Below are positions 37,701-44,689 of a DNA stretch of 64,000 nt, piece by piece. Both the position numbers and the translations under genes were made by a program. The number at the start of each line of letters is the position of its first letter. Position 1 is the first letter of the stretch. The notes under the pieces were generated by a model. That model saw only the letters and a program-made list of their open reading frames with translations, was not told the DNA's origin and ran no database searches. Source of the DNA: Panopea generosa (lineage: Eukaryota; Mollusca; Bivalvia; Adapedonta; Hiatellidae); NCBI GenBank assembly GCA_029582155.1, contig CM055895.1:17412787-17476786 (forward strand), read 5' to 3'.

Positions 37701-40700
37701 TAACGTAATGAAAAGAAACACACTCTTGAAAAGCTCCAGCTAACGTAATAAAAAATATTCATACCCTTAATTGCTCCGGTTGTCGAAATAAAAAGAACCA
37801 TTCTCTTAAATGGCCCCAGCTAACGTAATGAAAAAAGAGCAATACTCTTAAATGATCCCAGCTAACGTAATGAAAAAAGAGCAATACTCTTAAATGGCCC
37901 CGGCTAACGTATTGAAAAAGAACCATACACTTAAATGGCCCCGGCTAACGTAATGAAAAATAACGCACACTTAAATGGCCCCGGCTAACGTAATGAAAAA
38001 TAACACACACAAATGGCCCCGGCTAACGTAATGAAAAATAACACACACAAATGGCCCCGGCTAACGTATTGAAAAATAACACACACAAATGGCCCCGGCT
38101 AACGTAATGAAAAATAACACACACTTAAATGGCCCCGGTCAACGCATTGAAAAATAACAACAACTTAAATGGCCCCGGCTAACGAAATGAAAAATAACAC
38201 ACACTTAAATGGGCTAACGTAATGAAAAATAACACACTTAAATGGCCCCGGCTAACGTAATGAAAAATAACACATACAAATGGCCCCGGCTAACGTAATG
38301 AAAAATAACACACACTTAAATGGCCCCGGCTAACATAATGAAAAATAACACACACTTAAATGGCCCCGGTCAACGCATTGAAAAATAACACAACTTAAAT
38401 GGCCCCGGCTAACGAAATGAAAAATAACACACACTTAAATGGGCTAACGTAATGAAAAATAACACACTTAAATGGCCCCGGCTAACGTAATGAAAAATAA
38501 CACACACTAAAATTGCCCCGGCTAACGTAATGAAAAATAACACACACAAATGGCCCCGGCTAACATAATGAAAAATAACACACACTTAAATGGGCTAACG
38601 TAATGAAAAATAACACACTTAAATGGCCCCGGCTAACGTAATGAAAAATAACACACACTTAAATGGCCCCGGTCAACGCATTGAAAAATGATTCATATTC
38701 TTAAATGGCCCCAGCCAACGTAATGAAAAAGAATCATACTCTTCAATGTTATCGGCCGACATAATAAAAAGAACCATATTCTTAAATGACCCATACGTAC
38801 GTAGAGAAAAAAGAACCACACTCTTAAATTACCCCTATGTACGTAGCGAAAAAAGAACCACACTCTTAAATGACCCCTACATACATAGCGAAAAAATAAC
38901 CATATTCTTAAATGACCCCTACGTACATAGCGAAAAGAAGAATCAGACTTTTAAATGACCCCTACATACGTAGTGTAAAAATAACCATATTCTTAAATGA
39001 CCACTACGTAAATAGCGAAAAAAAAAACAATCACCCCTACATACGTAACGAAAAAAGAACAACACTCTTAAATGACCCCTACGTACGTTTCAAAAAAAGA
39101 ACCACACTCTTAAATGACCCCTACATACGTAGCGAAAAAAGAACCATATTCTTAAATTGCTCAATTTAAAGTTTTAAATCAATAGCTGAGATTTAATGTT
39201 TTATGTGCTCACTTTAACTCGAATAAACGAATAAAAAAACCTATGCTATAGATATGCTCGGTCTACCCGTATCAGTATACATTGTAGATTCAATTGAATT
39301 ATTGTTCTAACGCTCTGAATCAATATTTTAAAAAAAAACAAGCTGTGTTGAGGTGCTCTGCACAAAGCTCTATCGTTTCATTTGAGAACCAATATTACTG
39401 GTAGTTACAGTTTATTAATTTATCTAAACTAAATATGGCTGGTTACCATATGCATACAATAACACACAATTAAATACAGCATAATTTGCTCGAACACGGA
39501 TGGCTGGAACACCGCATATAGCTCGAACCGTTTATCTGATCCCGGCTGAATTCGTATTTCATAGTTCATTTATAGTAATGATGTTGAACAATACTTGGCT
39601 CGAACAACACTTAAATCGAACTATTTCGTCCTGTCAAGTTGGACTCGAGCTATCGAGGTTCTACAGAAGTACATGTATAGATGACAGGCATGTTATATAA
39701 GGAACACATTATGACAGATGAAACTGTTTATGCGTTGTTAATAACTGTTTAAAATAAATCGGCTCGTGTGACCATTATTTATATAGTTAATAGTTGTTAT
39801 GATACTACAACAGTTCCGACTAGAAGCATTTGTCGGGAGATATATCTATCCAGTTTCTGTCATACCGCCTTATCAATATAATTGTTTGATAAAAAATTTA
39901 CGCGTCAATGCATGTTTTAAGTAACTCTGTCTTAATTTTCATTCTAGTATTAATAATAAGTATATTGATAAAAACTGATTTGCTTGCACATGTTATCAAT
40001 TCTACAATTCAACAAACTTAAAATAGCTTCTTTTTTCAGTATTGTACATTTATATGAACAGCTTTTAAAATAAATGTTTCAGATCCAATGTAACGAAAAC
40101 TGTATATTACACATGTATAACTCATATATTTCAGGACCTGTGTTATCAATTCGAATGTTCAGTAACAAATAGTGCCAATATGGACTGTCTCGTGGACGGT
40201 ATAAAGAATGGGATCGCTACATCTTGTCCAAAAACGCAATACGGTTGTTTCGTTAGTATTCAATATTAATATTAATTCATCTAAGCTCGGTTGTGAAAAA
40301 ATCTCAAAAGCTTATATGAATCGCTTTCGGGTTTGTTTCCTGTATAGAATTAGTACTGATAAGCAATATCCGATCCACGTGCCCGATTGCCATATGAACA
40401 TCCATCATCTCGCATACATATTTGACATGTCAACTTTATCAACGTATCCAATTTGCTAAATACTGTGCTTAAATTATTTATATATTTTTTGACGTGCAGA
40501 TAGCTATCTAAATTGACGGCTATATTACCCAGTATATATACGGCATTCACTTACTTGTACCGATAAATTATATGAGTAGGACTCCGTTAAGGACACGCTT
40601 TACGATCGACAAATAAGGAAATCTGTTGGGTCGATCATTCCTTATATAATTCCATAAACATGTATACGTTTGACAAAACAGTGAAGATTGCACTGTCCTA

Positions 40701-43700
40701 CATATTAAGAAATGCAATATTAGACGTATTACCAATGGTTCTAAAAATGCCTTGCTTCCATAGATAAGCATATGTTGTTTCAATAATGCAGAAAAAATAA
40801 GGGGTTGACCAAGCTGATTTTTCACAATTTCGATGATTTGATGACACCCCATCATTTTTGACAATTCTGTCTATTTGTTGCAGTGTAACGTTAAAGCTTG
40901 ATCAAACAGTGGCCCACCCATTATGTCATCCAAACTAGAAATAATGAAAATGTTCCAACGTTCTCATATGTACAAAGAACTATGACAATGTTATGCATTT
41001 TCAATAATAACAATGCTCAACCGATTTACACATCTCTAATTTCTTGGACATAAGAATCTTGCTACCGTCATGGAAGGGAGGTTATTCTGAAATATATATC
41101 TCCAATACCACGTGATTGCTTCCGAACCAATGAAACCAGTTTATTCATAAGTGATCAACAATAAGAACTATGCTTCTAAATTAATTGTTACCCAAACCTT
41201 AAAGACATTGTTTTTATTTCACAGGTGCAAACAAAAACAACTGGCCTTGATGTAACCGTACAAGCTGGATGTCTTGCAAGCAATTGCATTGATAGTGATT
41301 CTAGTTCGTCTGAGACCACCTGCTGCACAACGGATCTTTGTAACAATTTTTCGGTCTGTATATTTGTGTGGCTATTTTTATGTGTAAATTTTACACCACA
41401 CATATATGCATGCTGCAATACTTTTAAGAGAACAGTCTGGTTGGTATATTTGTGTTTAGTCGGTATTGTTTAATGATGCGACGCGCTTTGGAAAGAGCGA
41501 GGATAAGTGCACATACAATATATATTACTTGTTATGAGTATTCTGTATATTGATTAGTCGATCCTAGATCCTGATATAGAATCAGGTCTATTAACACTAA
41601 ATAAAAAAGCAGGGAATTCTATGCATGTCTCAATTCATAGCAATTGAAAGCTTACTAAACAGTGACGTCATTCAAACTTTCCCCAAAGCAACTGACCAAT
41701 CAACGTGCTCAAATGGGCTTTCCAACATTTGAGAGCTGGGTCCATTCTATCTACTAGTACATTGATTATGTTAATGCTGTTTGGCGTCTGTATCCTTTTG
41801 ATCGTACGCCGCCTGTTGGTCATACAGTCAAACCTGTCTTAAACAGCCAGTCGAGGGAAAGGAGCAAAATTGGCCTTTTAAGACAAAGTGTTATTTAATA
41901 TATATTAATTTGCTCTGAAAGCATAGACATGTGAGATAGCAAATGTTGCTGCTTAAGACAAGTGGCCGCTTAATAGAGATGACCGCTTACGCAGGTTTGA
42001 CTTTTTAACACATTGCAGCCCTCAGACTCCTCACCTCAGACTTCTCACCTCAGACTCCTCACTTCAGACTTCTCACCTCAGACTCCTCACCTTAGACTCA
42101 TCACGTCAAATTCCTCCCCTCAGACTTCTCACCTCAGACTTCTCACCACAGACTCTTCACCTCAGACTTCTCACCACAGACATCTCATCACAGACTCCTC
42201 ACCTCAGACTTCTCATCTCAGACTCCTCACCTCAGACTTCTCAACTCAGACTCCTCACCTCAGACTCCTCAACTCAGACTACTCACCTCAGACTTCTCAC
42301 CACAGACTCCTCACCTCAGACTTCTCACCTCAGACTCCTCACCTCAGATTTCTCACCACAGACTCCTCACCTTAGACTCCTCATCTCGGACTCCTCATCT
42401 CAGACTTCTCACCTCAGTTGCCTCATCTCAGACTCCTCACCATAGACTTCTCACCTCAGTTTCCTCACCTCAGACTCCTCATCTCAGACTTCCTCACCTC
42501 TGGTTCTCACCTCAGACTCTTCCAAGCGAGGAGAATACGCGTCCTTTTGGCTAGCAACAGACTATTATTTTCTCACAATCCTTTAAGAACGAGCTCGGCT
42601 CAAGTCCACGACCTCTGCTGTCAGTTGTAAGATAAGTAGATTTGTGATTTTTAGACAGCTTATTAGACATGAGATGGAGATTGAAGTTTATCAGAAGATT
42701 CATTTCGGATATACTATATGTGTTTCTGCAAGTGTGTCTGTCTGATCCTATTTCAATTGGATCTTTGGTATTGATAAAAAATATATGACTAAGAAAAAAA
42801 TCAACGGTCTTCTACATTTGTGTGGTGTCAATTTTTTTTTATATAGATTTAAATGCAACTCCCAAATGGACTTGATTGGGTAGAGCCAATGTAGATGGTA
42901 GTTGTAGATACTAGAACACGTGTACATTTGAATAGTTTGATAGGCATCCTTTCATTCTTTCATTTACCCTCTCATTTAAAATTACTATATATTCGGTTTT
43001 CATGTTTTCGCTCCAGGTATATAAAATATGTCCCACGACATTGACTTAAATAGAGAATGAAAAACAACTCATTGAGATTTTGTGAAAGCTCGCGTATTCA
43101 AGGAATATCTCCCGAATTCTCATTTTCAATTATCTTAATTTCCATTAATCTCCTGAATACAAATTAAAGTTGTTACTTTGCAGAACGCCCAACATAACGA
43201 GACCACTCGCAGCAGTTTATCCCCGAAATTGTTAAGATACTTCTGGCCACATGATATGTATATTGCATCTGTAAAACAACTTAATTACTTTCAATTTTAC
43301 TTCCAACTGCAGCTTTTACGCACTCAAGGTAATTTGGCATGGTCAAAACATCATAAAACATTAAAGGTTAAATACAACTTACATTTCGTGAATTCAAACA
43401 GTTGACTGTGAATTTTGAATGGTTATTTTGCCAAAAAATAGGTTCTTCGGTTGCTTTTTTATTAACATTTAGTCAGGAGATACAAGTTTCCTATCCTCTA
43501 TATAAGTCATTACCTACTATATGATAATTATATTACGCGCAAAAATTAAAAAAATGTGTTTCCCTGCGTTTTCATATGAGTTTAACAGTCATTCAAGTGT
43601 TTAAGACAAGCGGTTGCCAAATACAGGTGACCACTGACACAGGTTTGACTGGAATATATTAGGGAGGAGAATAGATGAGCCGGTGTATCTTGGTGACAAT

Positions 43701-43907
43701 GGTAATACGATAAAATTAATTAATAATGTTCCGTGTTTACAGATTCCGGATGAACAGACTACTACCAATGTTCCTGACACAACCACTGTAATGGATGATT
43801 CAACCACTGACAGCGGAAGCGCACCAACGACACATGGCGGATCTGCAACTGTGTATACATGCGTTCTTCTAGGAGGCATGGTCATGACGGCAATCGGAAT
43901 GTTTTAG
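22735..43907 (+). CDS. Two-domain three-finger (Ly6/uPAR-like) GPI-anchored surface protein, spliced
   Basis: Proposed exons: 22735-22769, 26255-26365, 32526-32685, 36803-36819, 40135-40251, 41225-41353 and 43743-43907. All have AG/GT borders and phases that join without a stop. The product, about 240 residues without its signal peptide, has two ten-cysteine three-finger domains. The first starts KCYEKVC and ends CCATAECN. The second starts LCYQFEC and ends CCTTDLCN. A Thr/Ser/Pro-rich stalk and a hydrophobic tail without a cytoplasmic part follow, as in GPI-anchored proteins. Known: tandem three-finger proteins such as uPAR or C4.4A bind ligands or proteases at the cell surface. No ligand can be read here. 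Each domain is preceded by a microexon and begins and ends in phase 1, which suggests module duplication. The signal-peptide exon was not found and should lie upstream of 22735. Most of the larger introns contain minisatellites. The second to sixth domain joins are well supported; the first microexon is tentative. Confidence 0.75.
22770..23470. other. Intron 1, left part
   Basis: Non-coding sequence between the microexon and the 40-bp array, with short poly-T tracts near 23195. On the minus strand some A/T-rich frames are open, but nothing is recognisable in them. Confidence 0.4.
23485..24850. repeat. 40-bp minisatellite A (GTCGAC type)
   Basis: About 34 units with a 40-bp period, composed of gtcgacggtaaacagcattc and aacacaatactctatttata with variants (gtcgccgg, ttgccgaagg). 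Runs of variant order repeat, a sign of higher-order duplication. Most units carry a GTCGAC site. Confidence 0.95.
24851..26215. repeat. Diverged continuation of minisatellite A
   Basis: The same 40-41-bp period continues with older units, including a homogeneous sub-block at about 25020-25500 (gtcgacagtaaacagcatac with agtacaattactttattgac) and another at 25800-26215 (gtcgaccataaacaacatat with agtacagtactttatttacg). The array stops about 40 bp upstream of the exon at 26255, leaving just room for branch point and acceptor. Confidence 0.9.
26255..26365 (+). CDS. Exon: first half of three-finger domain 1
   Basis: An acceptor (cactttcag), 37 codons in phase 0 and a gtaaat donor. The peptide runs IKCYEKVC ... 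GVSQCSALEAFGCY with five cysteines spaced as in Ly6/uPAR loops 1 and 2. It ends right after the conserved Gly-Cys-aromatic, where the next exon (32526) continues. Confidence 0.8.
26366..26900. other. Intron 2, unique left part
   Basis: No coding sequence recognised between the donor at 26366 and the first short array of type B. Confidence 0.4.
26910..27145 (+). repeat. 40-bp minisatellite B, short array
   Basis: About six units containing ctgtaatggtaatacctgac and aatggttgtac, followed by atttactc or gtttactc. It has the same unit as the long array at 30685-32310 in the same intron, 3.5 kb away. Confidence 0.9.
27335..27430 (+). repeat. Short direct repeat, two copies
   Basis: The stretch ctcaatgacgctgagcatca plus gtcgagcac occurs twice, 51 bp apart, starting about 27343 and 27394. 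A perfect six-base-arm hairpin (ccgcac...gtgcgg) lies at 27569-27588. Meaning unknown. Confidence 0.6.
27600..29455. other. Intron 2, unique middle part
   Basis: Low-GC sequence with no supportable exon. A minus-strand open frame at 27640-27891 starts MTGNVTFSEHNKYF. It has no recognisable domain or splice context and was not called. Confidence 0.4.
29460..29665 (+). mobile_element. tRNA-derived SINE with conserved central core
   Basis: The head ggtcaagcggtagagcacc...gtgagttcgatcctcc has A- and B-box-like parts. The core tactggttctacccagg then gacttcgagcgtg and the end caatcaaagtaaaataaat recur at 46225-46420, 53905-54075 and 55980-56150 with different heads. Such a shared core is the pattern of a SINE superfamily. 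A match to the bivalve MetaSINE type is possible but unchecked. Confidence 0.7.
29666..30680. other. Intron 2, right part before the long array
   Basis: No exon recognised. The stretch 30180-30430 is GC-richer, with several CpG dinucleotides (ggtggcgccactcaacgg), unlike the surroundings. Its origin is unknown. Confidence 0.4.
30685..32310 (+). repeat. 40-bp minisatellite B, long array
   Basis: About 40 units with a 40-bp period (ctgtaatggtaatacctgac, aatgattgtactatttactc, many single-base variants). It is less homogeneous than array A, suggesting greater age. It ends near the acceptor of the exon at 32526, separated by a short inverted segment. Confidence 0.93.
32310..32425 (-). repeat. Inverted continuation of minisatellite B
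   Basis: Here unit fragments run on the opposite strand: aatagtacattcattatcag and gtattaccatcacaggag with taaatagtacag are complements of the array unit. The array therefore ends in a fold-back arm about 100 bp upstream of the next exon. Confidence 0.8.
32526..32685 (+). CDS. Exon: second half of three-finger domain 1
   Basis: After ttttattacag, 53 codons plus one base, donor gtagtt. The peptide runs FKFELDQNGDK ... GCAKDSDPC ... CCATAECNPVSNKK. It carries the diagnostic CCxxxxCN end of the Ly6/uPAR fold and a sequon (NNT). It joins 26255-26365 in phase 0 to give ten cysteines, and leaves in phase 1. Confidence 0.82.
32690..34025. other. Intron 3, left part
   Basis: No coding exon recognised. 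A perfect 11-bp inverted repeat (cggacgacgtc at 33369-33379, complement at 33413-33423) brackets an AT-rich 33-base loop. Confidence 0.4.
34030..35036 (-). pseudogene. 5'-truncated non-LTR retrotransposon, reverse-transcriptase C-terminal part
   Basis: The minus strand is open for 294 codons (35033-34149). Residues 1-60 give KVMRKLKYQLDRRSLETIY and IRPLLEYGNTIWDN, the thumb region typical of LINE reverse transcriptases. Near the end is a zinc-knuckle-like CTCGAIESTNHYLLVC with Cys/His spacing found at LINE C-termini. After the stop comes a (TAA)n/(ATT)n tail at 34031-34112, the usual 3' end of several LINE clades. The catalytic palm and endonuclease are missing, so it is a dead 5'-truncated copy. 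The intact frame suggests a recent insertion. It abuts another LINE fragment head to head at about 35036. Confidence 0.85.
34031..34112. repeat. (ATT)n microsatellite, tail of the minus-strand LINE
   Basis: Imperfect ATT/TTA repeats directly 3' of the LINE reading frame at 34149-35033 on the minus strand. Best read as the element's tail. Confidence 0.9.
35037..36600 (+). pseudogene. Degenerate non-LTR retrotransposon reverse transcriptase with a repeated catalytic box
   Basis: Plus-strand frames, broken by stops and frame changes, give in order NRSPGPDSVWLEIYK, ITPVHKKGSKSDPNNYRGIK (35240-35305), TGTRQGCVCSSFF (35635-35670), four tandem MFA[ND]DVSS boxes (35758-36090) and ITSMIKPILCYASEIWG (36400-36460). 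These are the finger, palm and thumb motifs of LINE reverse transcriptase; F-A-D-D is the metal-binding box. It differs in sequence from the minus-strand fragment next to it, so the two are separate insertions. It is not functional: stops occur throughout and the catalytic region is multiplied. A 3'-end fragment at 44290-44671 may be the same family. Confidence 0.8.
35758..36130 (+). repeat. 99-bp tandem repeat carrying the RT catalytic box
   Basis: Units start at 35758, 35857, 35956 and 36055, exactly 99 bp (33 codons) apart, so the frame is kept. Each holds the metal-binding box: MFAND, MFADD, MFADD and IFTDD. The fourth unit loses frame after DDVSSFF by an extra T. Confidence 0.9.
36666..36681. 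repeat. Poly-G tract
   Basis: A run of G interrupted by one C, a likely length-variable site. Confidence 0.85.
36803..36819 (+). CDS. 17-base microexon linking the two three-finger domains
   Basis: The acceptor gttttacag is followed by 17 bases and a gtaagt donor. Entering in phase 1 (G from the exon at 32685) it gives EIASGQ and leaves in phase 0 into DLCYQ. Both splice signals are strong and phase is exact on both sides, but 17 bases is short, so transcript support would be decisive. Confidence 0.6.
36884..37178 (+). mobile_element. tRNA-Ala-like SINE, full length
   Basis: The head gcatggtctagtggtagag...gtgggttcgatccccgg has good A and B boxes and an anticodon arm (tccgc ctcgcat gcgga) that would read CGC (Ala). 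The acceptor stem does not pair, so this is a SINE head and not a tRNA gene. The body holds gtatcataccatgtgtctgc and atactccagtgtgacagcgc, and the end is an (aac)n tail. Headless copies run on the minus strand at 47651-47905 and 49707-49930. Confidence 0.82.
37280..38735. repeat. 40-bp minisatellite C (GGCCCCGGCTAACG type)
   Basis: Units with a 40-bp period made of ggccccggctaacgtaatga and aaaataacacacacttaaat, with shorter 36-bp variants (cacacaaatggccc) and deleted ones (aaatgggctaacg). Blocks of variants repeat (for example 38130-38240 and 38360-38470), so duplication also acted on groups of units. Left-hand units are more diverged. Confidence 0.94.
38736..39165. repeat. Variant block of minisatellite C, about 42-bp units
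   Basis: Period about 42 bp with gacccctacgtacgtagcga and accacactcttaaat. The cttaaatg...aacgtaa skeleton is shared with minisatellite C, so this is a divergent sub-array. Its forward frame (NDPYVRSEKRTTLL) is open because of the period. Confidence 0.88.
39170..39480. other. Intron 4, unique sequence
   Basis: AT-rich, with nothing recognised. Confidence 0.35.
39485..39665. mobile_element. MITE-like dispersed repeat, copy 2
   Basis: Partner of 14380-14565: ttgctcgaacacggatgg, acaatacttggctcgaacaa and gagctatcgaggttctac occur in the same order. The right end is rich in tcga motifs complementary to the left. Confidence 0.55.
39666..40134. other. Intron 4, right end
   Basis: AT-rich sequence leading to the acceptor (catatatttcag) of the exon at 40135. 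No repeats recognised. Confidence 0.4.
40135..40251 (+). CDS. Exon: first half of three-finger domain 2
   Basis: 39 codons, phase 0 at both ends, donor gttagt. The peptide is DLCYQFECSV ... SCPKTQYGCF with five cysteines. It matches the exon at 26255-26365 in size class, cysteine pattern and in ending right after Gly-Cys-aromatic, so it is the duplicated counterpart. Confidence 0.82.
40252..41224. other. Intron 5
   Basis: Just under 1 kb without tandem arrays, the only large intron of this gene free of both minisatellites and LINEs. It contains a stretch (aagaatcttgctaccgtca near 41050) resembling the end of repeat family R at 15765. Confidence 0.5.
41225..41353 (+). CDS. Exon: second half of three-finger domain 2
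   Basis: After tatttcacag, 43 codons in phase 0, donor gtctgt. The peptide VQTKTTGLDV ... GCLASNC ... CCTTDLCNNFS completes the domain and adds an NFS sequon. The frame stays open for 40 more codons if the donor is ignored (VCIFVWLFLCVNF...), which could be an alternative hydrophobic C-terminus by intron retention. Joining to 43743 gives a better GPI-type end. Confidence 0.82.
41613..41745 (-). repeat. Dispersed repeat, inverted partner of 20833-20990
   Basis: Contains cagtgacgtcattcaaactt and aaatgggctttccaacattt, complements (with small changes) of the copy at 20833. It includes the TGACGTCA palindrome. Confidence 0.6.
41825..42003. mobile_element. MITE with CAGTCAAACCTG terminal inverted repeats
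   Basis: The left end cagtcaaacctg at 41825 follows TA, and the right end gcaggtttgactt at 41991-42003 is its complement. The inner ends (cttaaacagcc and cttaagacaagtggccgc) also pair. Length is about 180 bp with no ORF. TA target sites and this end are usual for Tc1/mariner/pogo-type elements. Confidence 0.7.
42015..42500. repeat. 14-bp minisatellite (CAGACTCCTCACCT)
   Basis: About 34 units of 14 bp, alternating cagactcctcacct and cagacttctcacct. The plus-strand frame (RLLTSDFSPQTPHL) is open only because of the period. It lies in intron 6, about 1.2 kb before the last exon. The long pyrimidine-rich strand could form unusual DNA structures. Confidence 0.93.
42501..43742. other. Intron 6, right part
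   Basis: No exon accepted. A solitary half of the CAGTCAAACCTG-type MITE lies at about 43590-43655 (agacaagcggttgcc...acacaggtttgactgg). The acceptor gtgtttacag precedes 43743. Confidence 0.5.
43743..43907 (+). CDS. Terminal exon: Thr-rich stalk and GPI-attachment-type tail
   Basis: 54 codons then TAG. It starts IPDEQTTTNVPDTTT, continues Ser/Thr-rich to THGGSA, and ends YTCVLLGGMVMTAIGMF, a hydrophobic tail with no following basic residues. A cleavage/attachment site around HGGSA is plausible. Incoming phase 0 fits the donor at 41353. AATAAA signals follow near 44172 and 44217. Confidence 0.78.
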   Translation: MPDEQTTTNVPDTTTVMDDSTTDSGSAPTTHGGSATVYTCVLLGGMVMTAIGMF

Positions 43908-44289
43908 ATACCATTCCTTATAGTCGATGAGAACTCAATCTTTATAGTTTACAGTTCAGCCGCCGCTACTTCGCTTCTCCACAAGGCTTGATCTGGGAAA
44001 ATGAATTAAAGACAAACAAACTAAAACAAATCACTATTTAATTACTGTTCCCACGGGCCAGTCATCAGTATTTCAGCAGATTTTTTTTAAAAGCAGTTTT
44101 CCCCCTTACTTACTACGTAGTGTCTATATGCATATGGTAGAGTATATGTAAGTAAGTATTTGATATGCATGAATAAACTATTCATTTAAATAACCTGAAA
44201 TCAATTTGTATTTTTTCAATAAATATTCTAATTGTCTGCTTGTAAATAGTTGATTTTGGCTAAACAATTTAGTTTGCATATTGTGTTCA

Positions 44290-44586
44290 ATGTAAAAAAA
44301 TGGAATAGCGGTTTCAAAATTAAAGTATCCTCACATATACTACTCAGACTTTACACCAGTAAACGAAAGAAAATGTGTTATTTGTAATGTTTTAAAAGAC
44401 GAATTTCAGTTTGCTTTAGAATGTGCCATGTATACTGATCTAAGAAAATATTATATACCAAGATATTATTGGAGGTATCCAAACATGATCAAATTTGTGG
44501 AATTATTGAATTCCGAAAACGAACGTGTTATCAATAAGTTAAGCATTTTCATTCATAAAGCTATTTTGGTCAGATCCGAAAGGCTT

Positions 44587-44670
<84 letters not shown>

Positions 44671-44671
44671 T
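44290..44671 (+). pseudogene. 3' fragment of a non-LTR retrotransposon with (AAT)n tail
   Basis: The frame gives CVICNVLKDEFQFALECAMY followed by TDLRKYYIPRYYW and ends in a run of asparagine codons from the (AAT)n tract at 44589-44671. The Cys-x2-Cys...Cys cluster is the zinc-knuckle-like C-terminus of LINEs, and the AAT tail is the element's 3' end. Severely 5'-truncated. Confidence 0.72.
44589..44671. repeat. (AAT)n microsatellite
   Basis: About 27 uninterrupted AAT units directly after the LINE frame. A smaller (AAT)n(AT)n tract lies at 44857-44891. Confidence 0.97.
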
Positions 44672-44689
44672 AAGAGAGGCTCAATATAT

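Noticed and set aside
38746..39169. Plus-strand frames rich in NDPYVRSEKRTTLL
   Set aside because: The 42-bp unit length is a multiple of three, so the frame stays open by periodicity.
42013..42630. Plus-strand frame RLLTSDFSPQT repeats
   Set aside because: Follows the 14-bp array. No gene context.
43178..43405. Possible exon starting NAQHNETTRSS after a tttgcag acceptor
   Set aside because: No donor gives a phase that reaches the terminal exon at 43743, whereas 41353 joins 43743 directly in phase 0.
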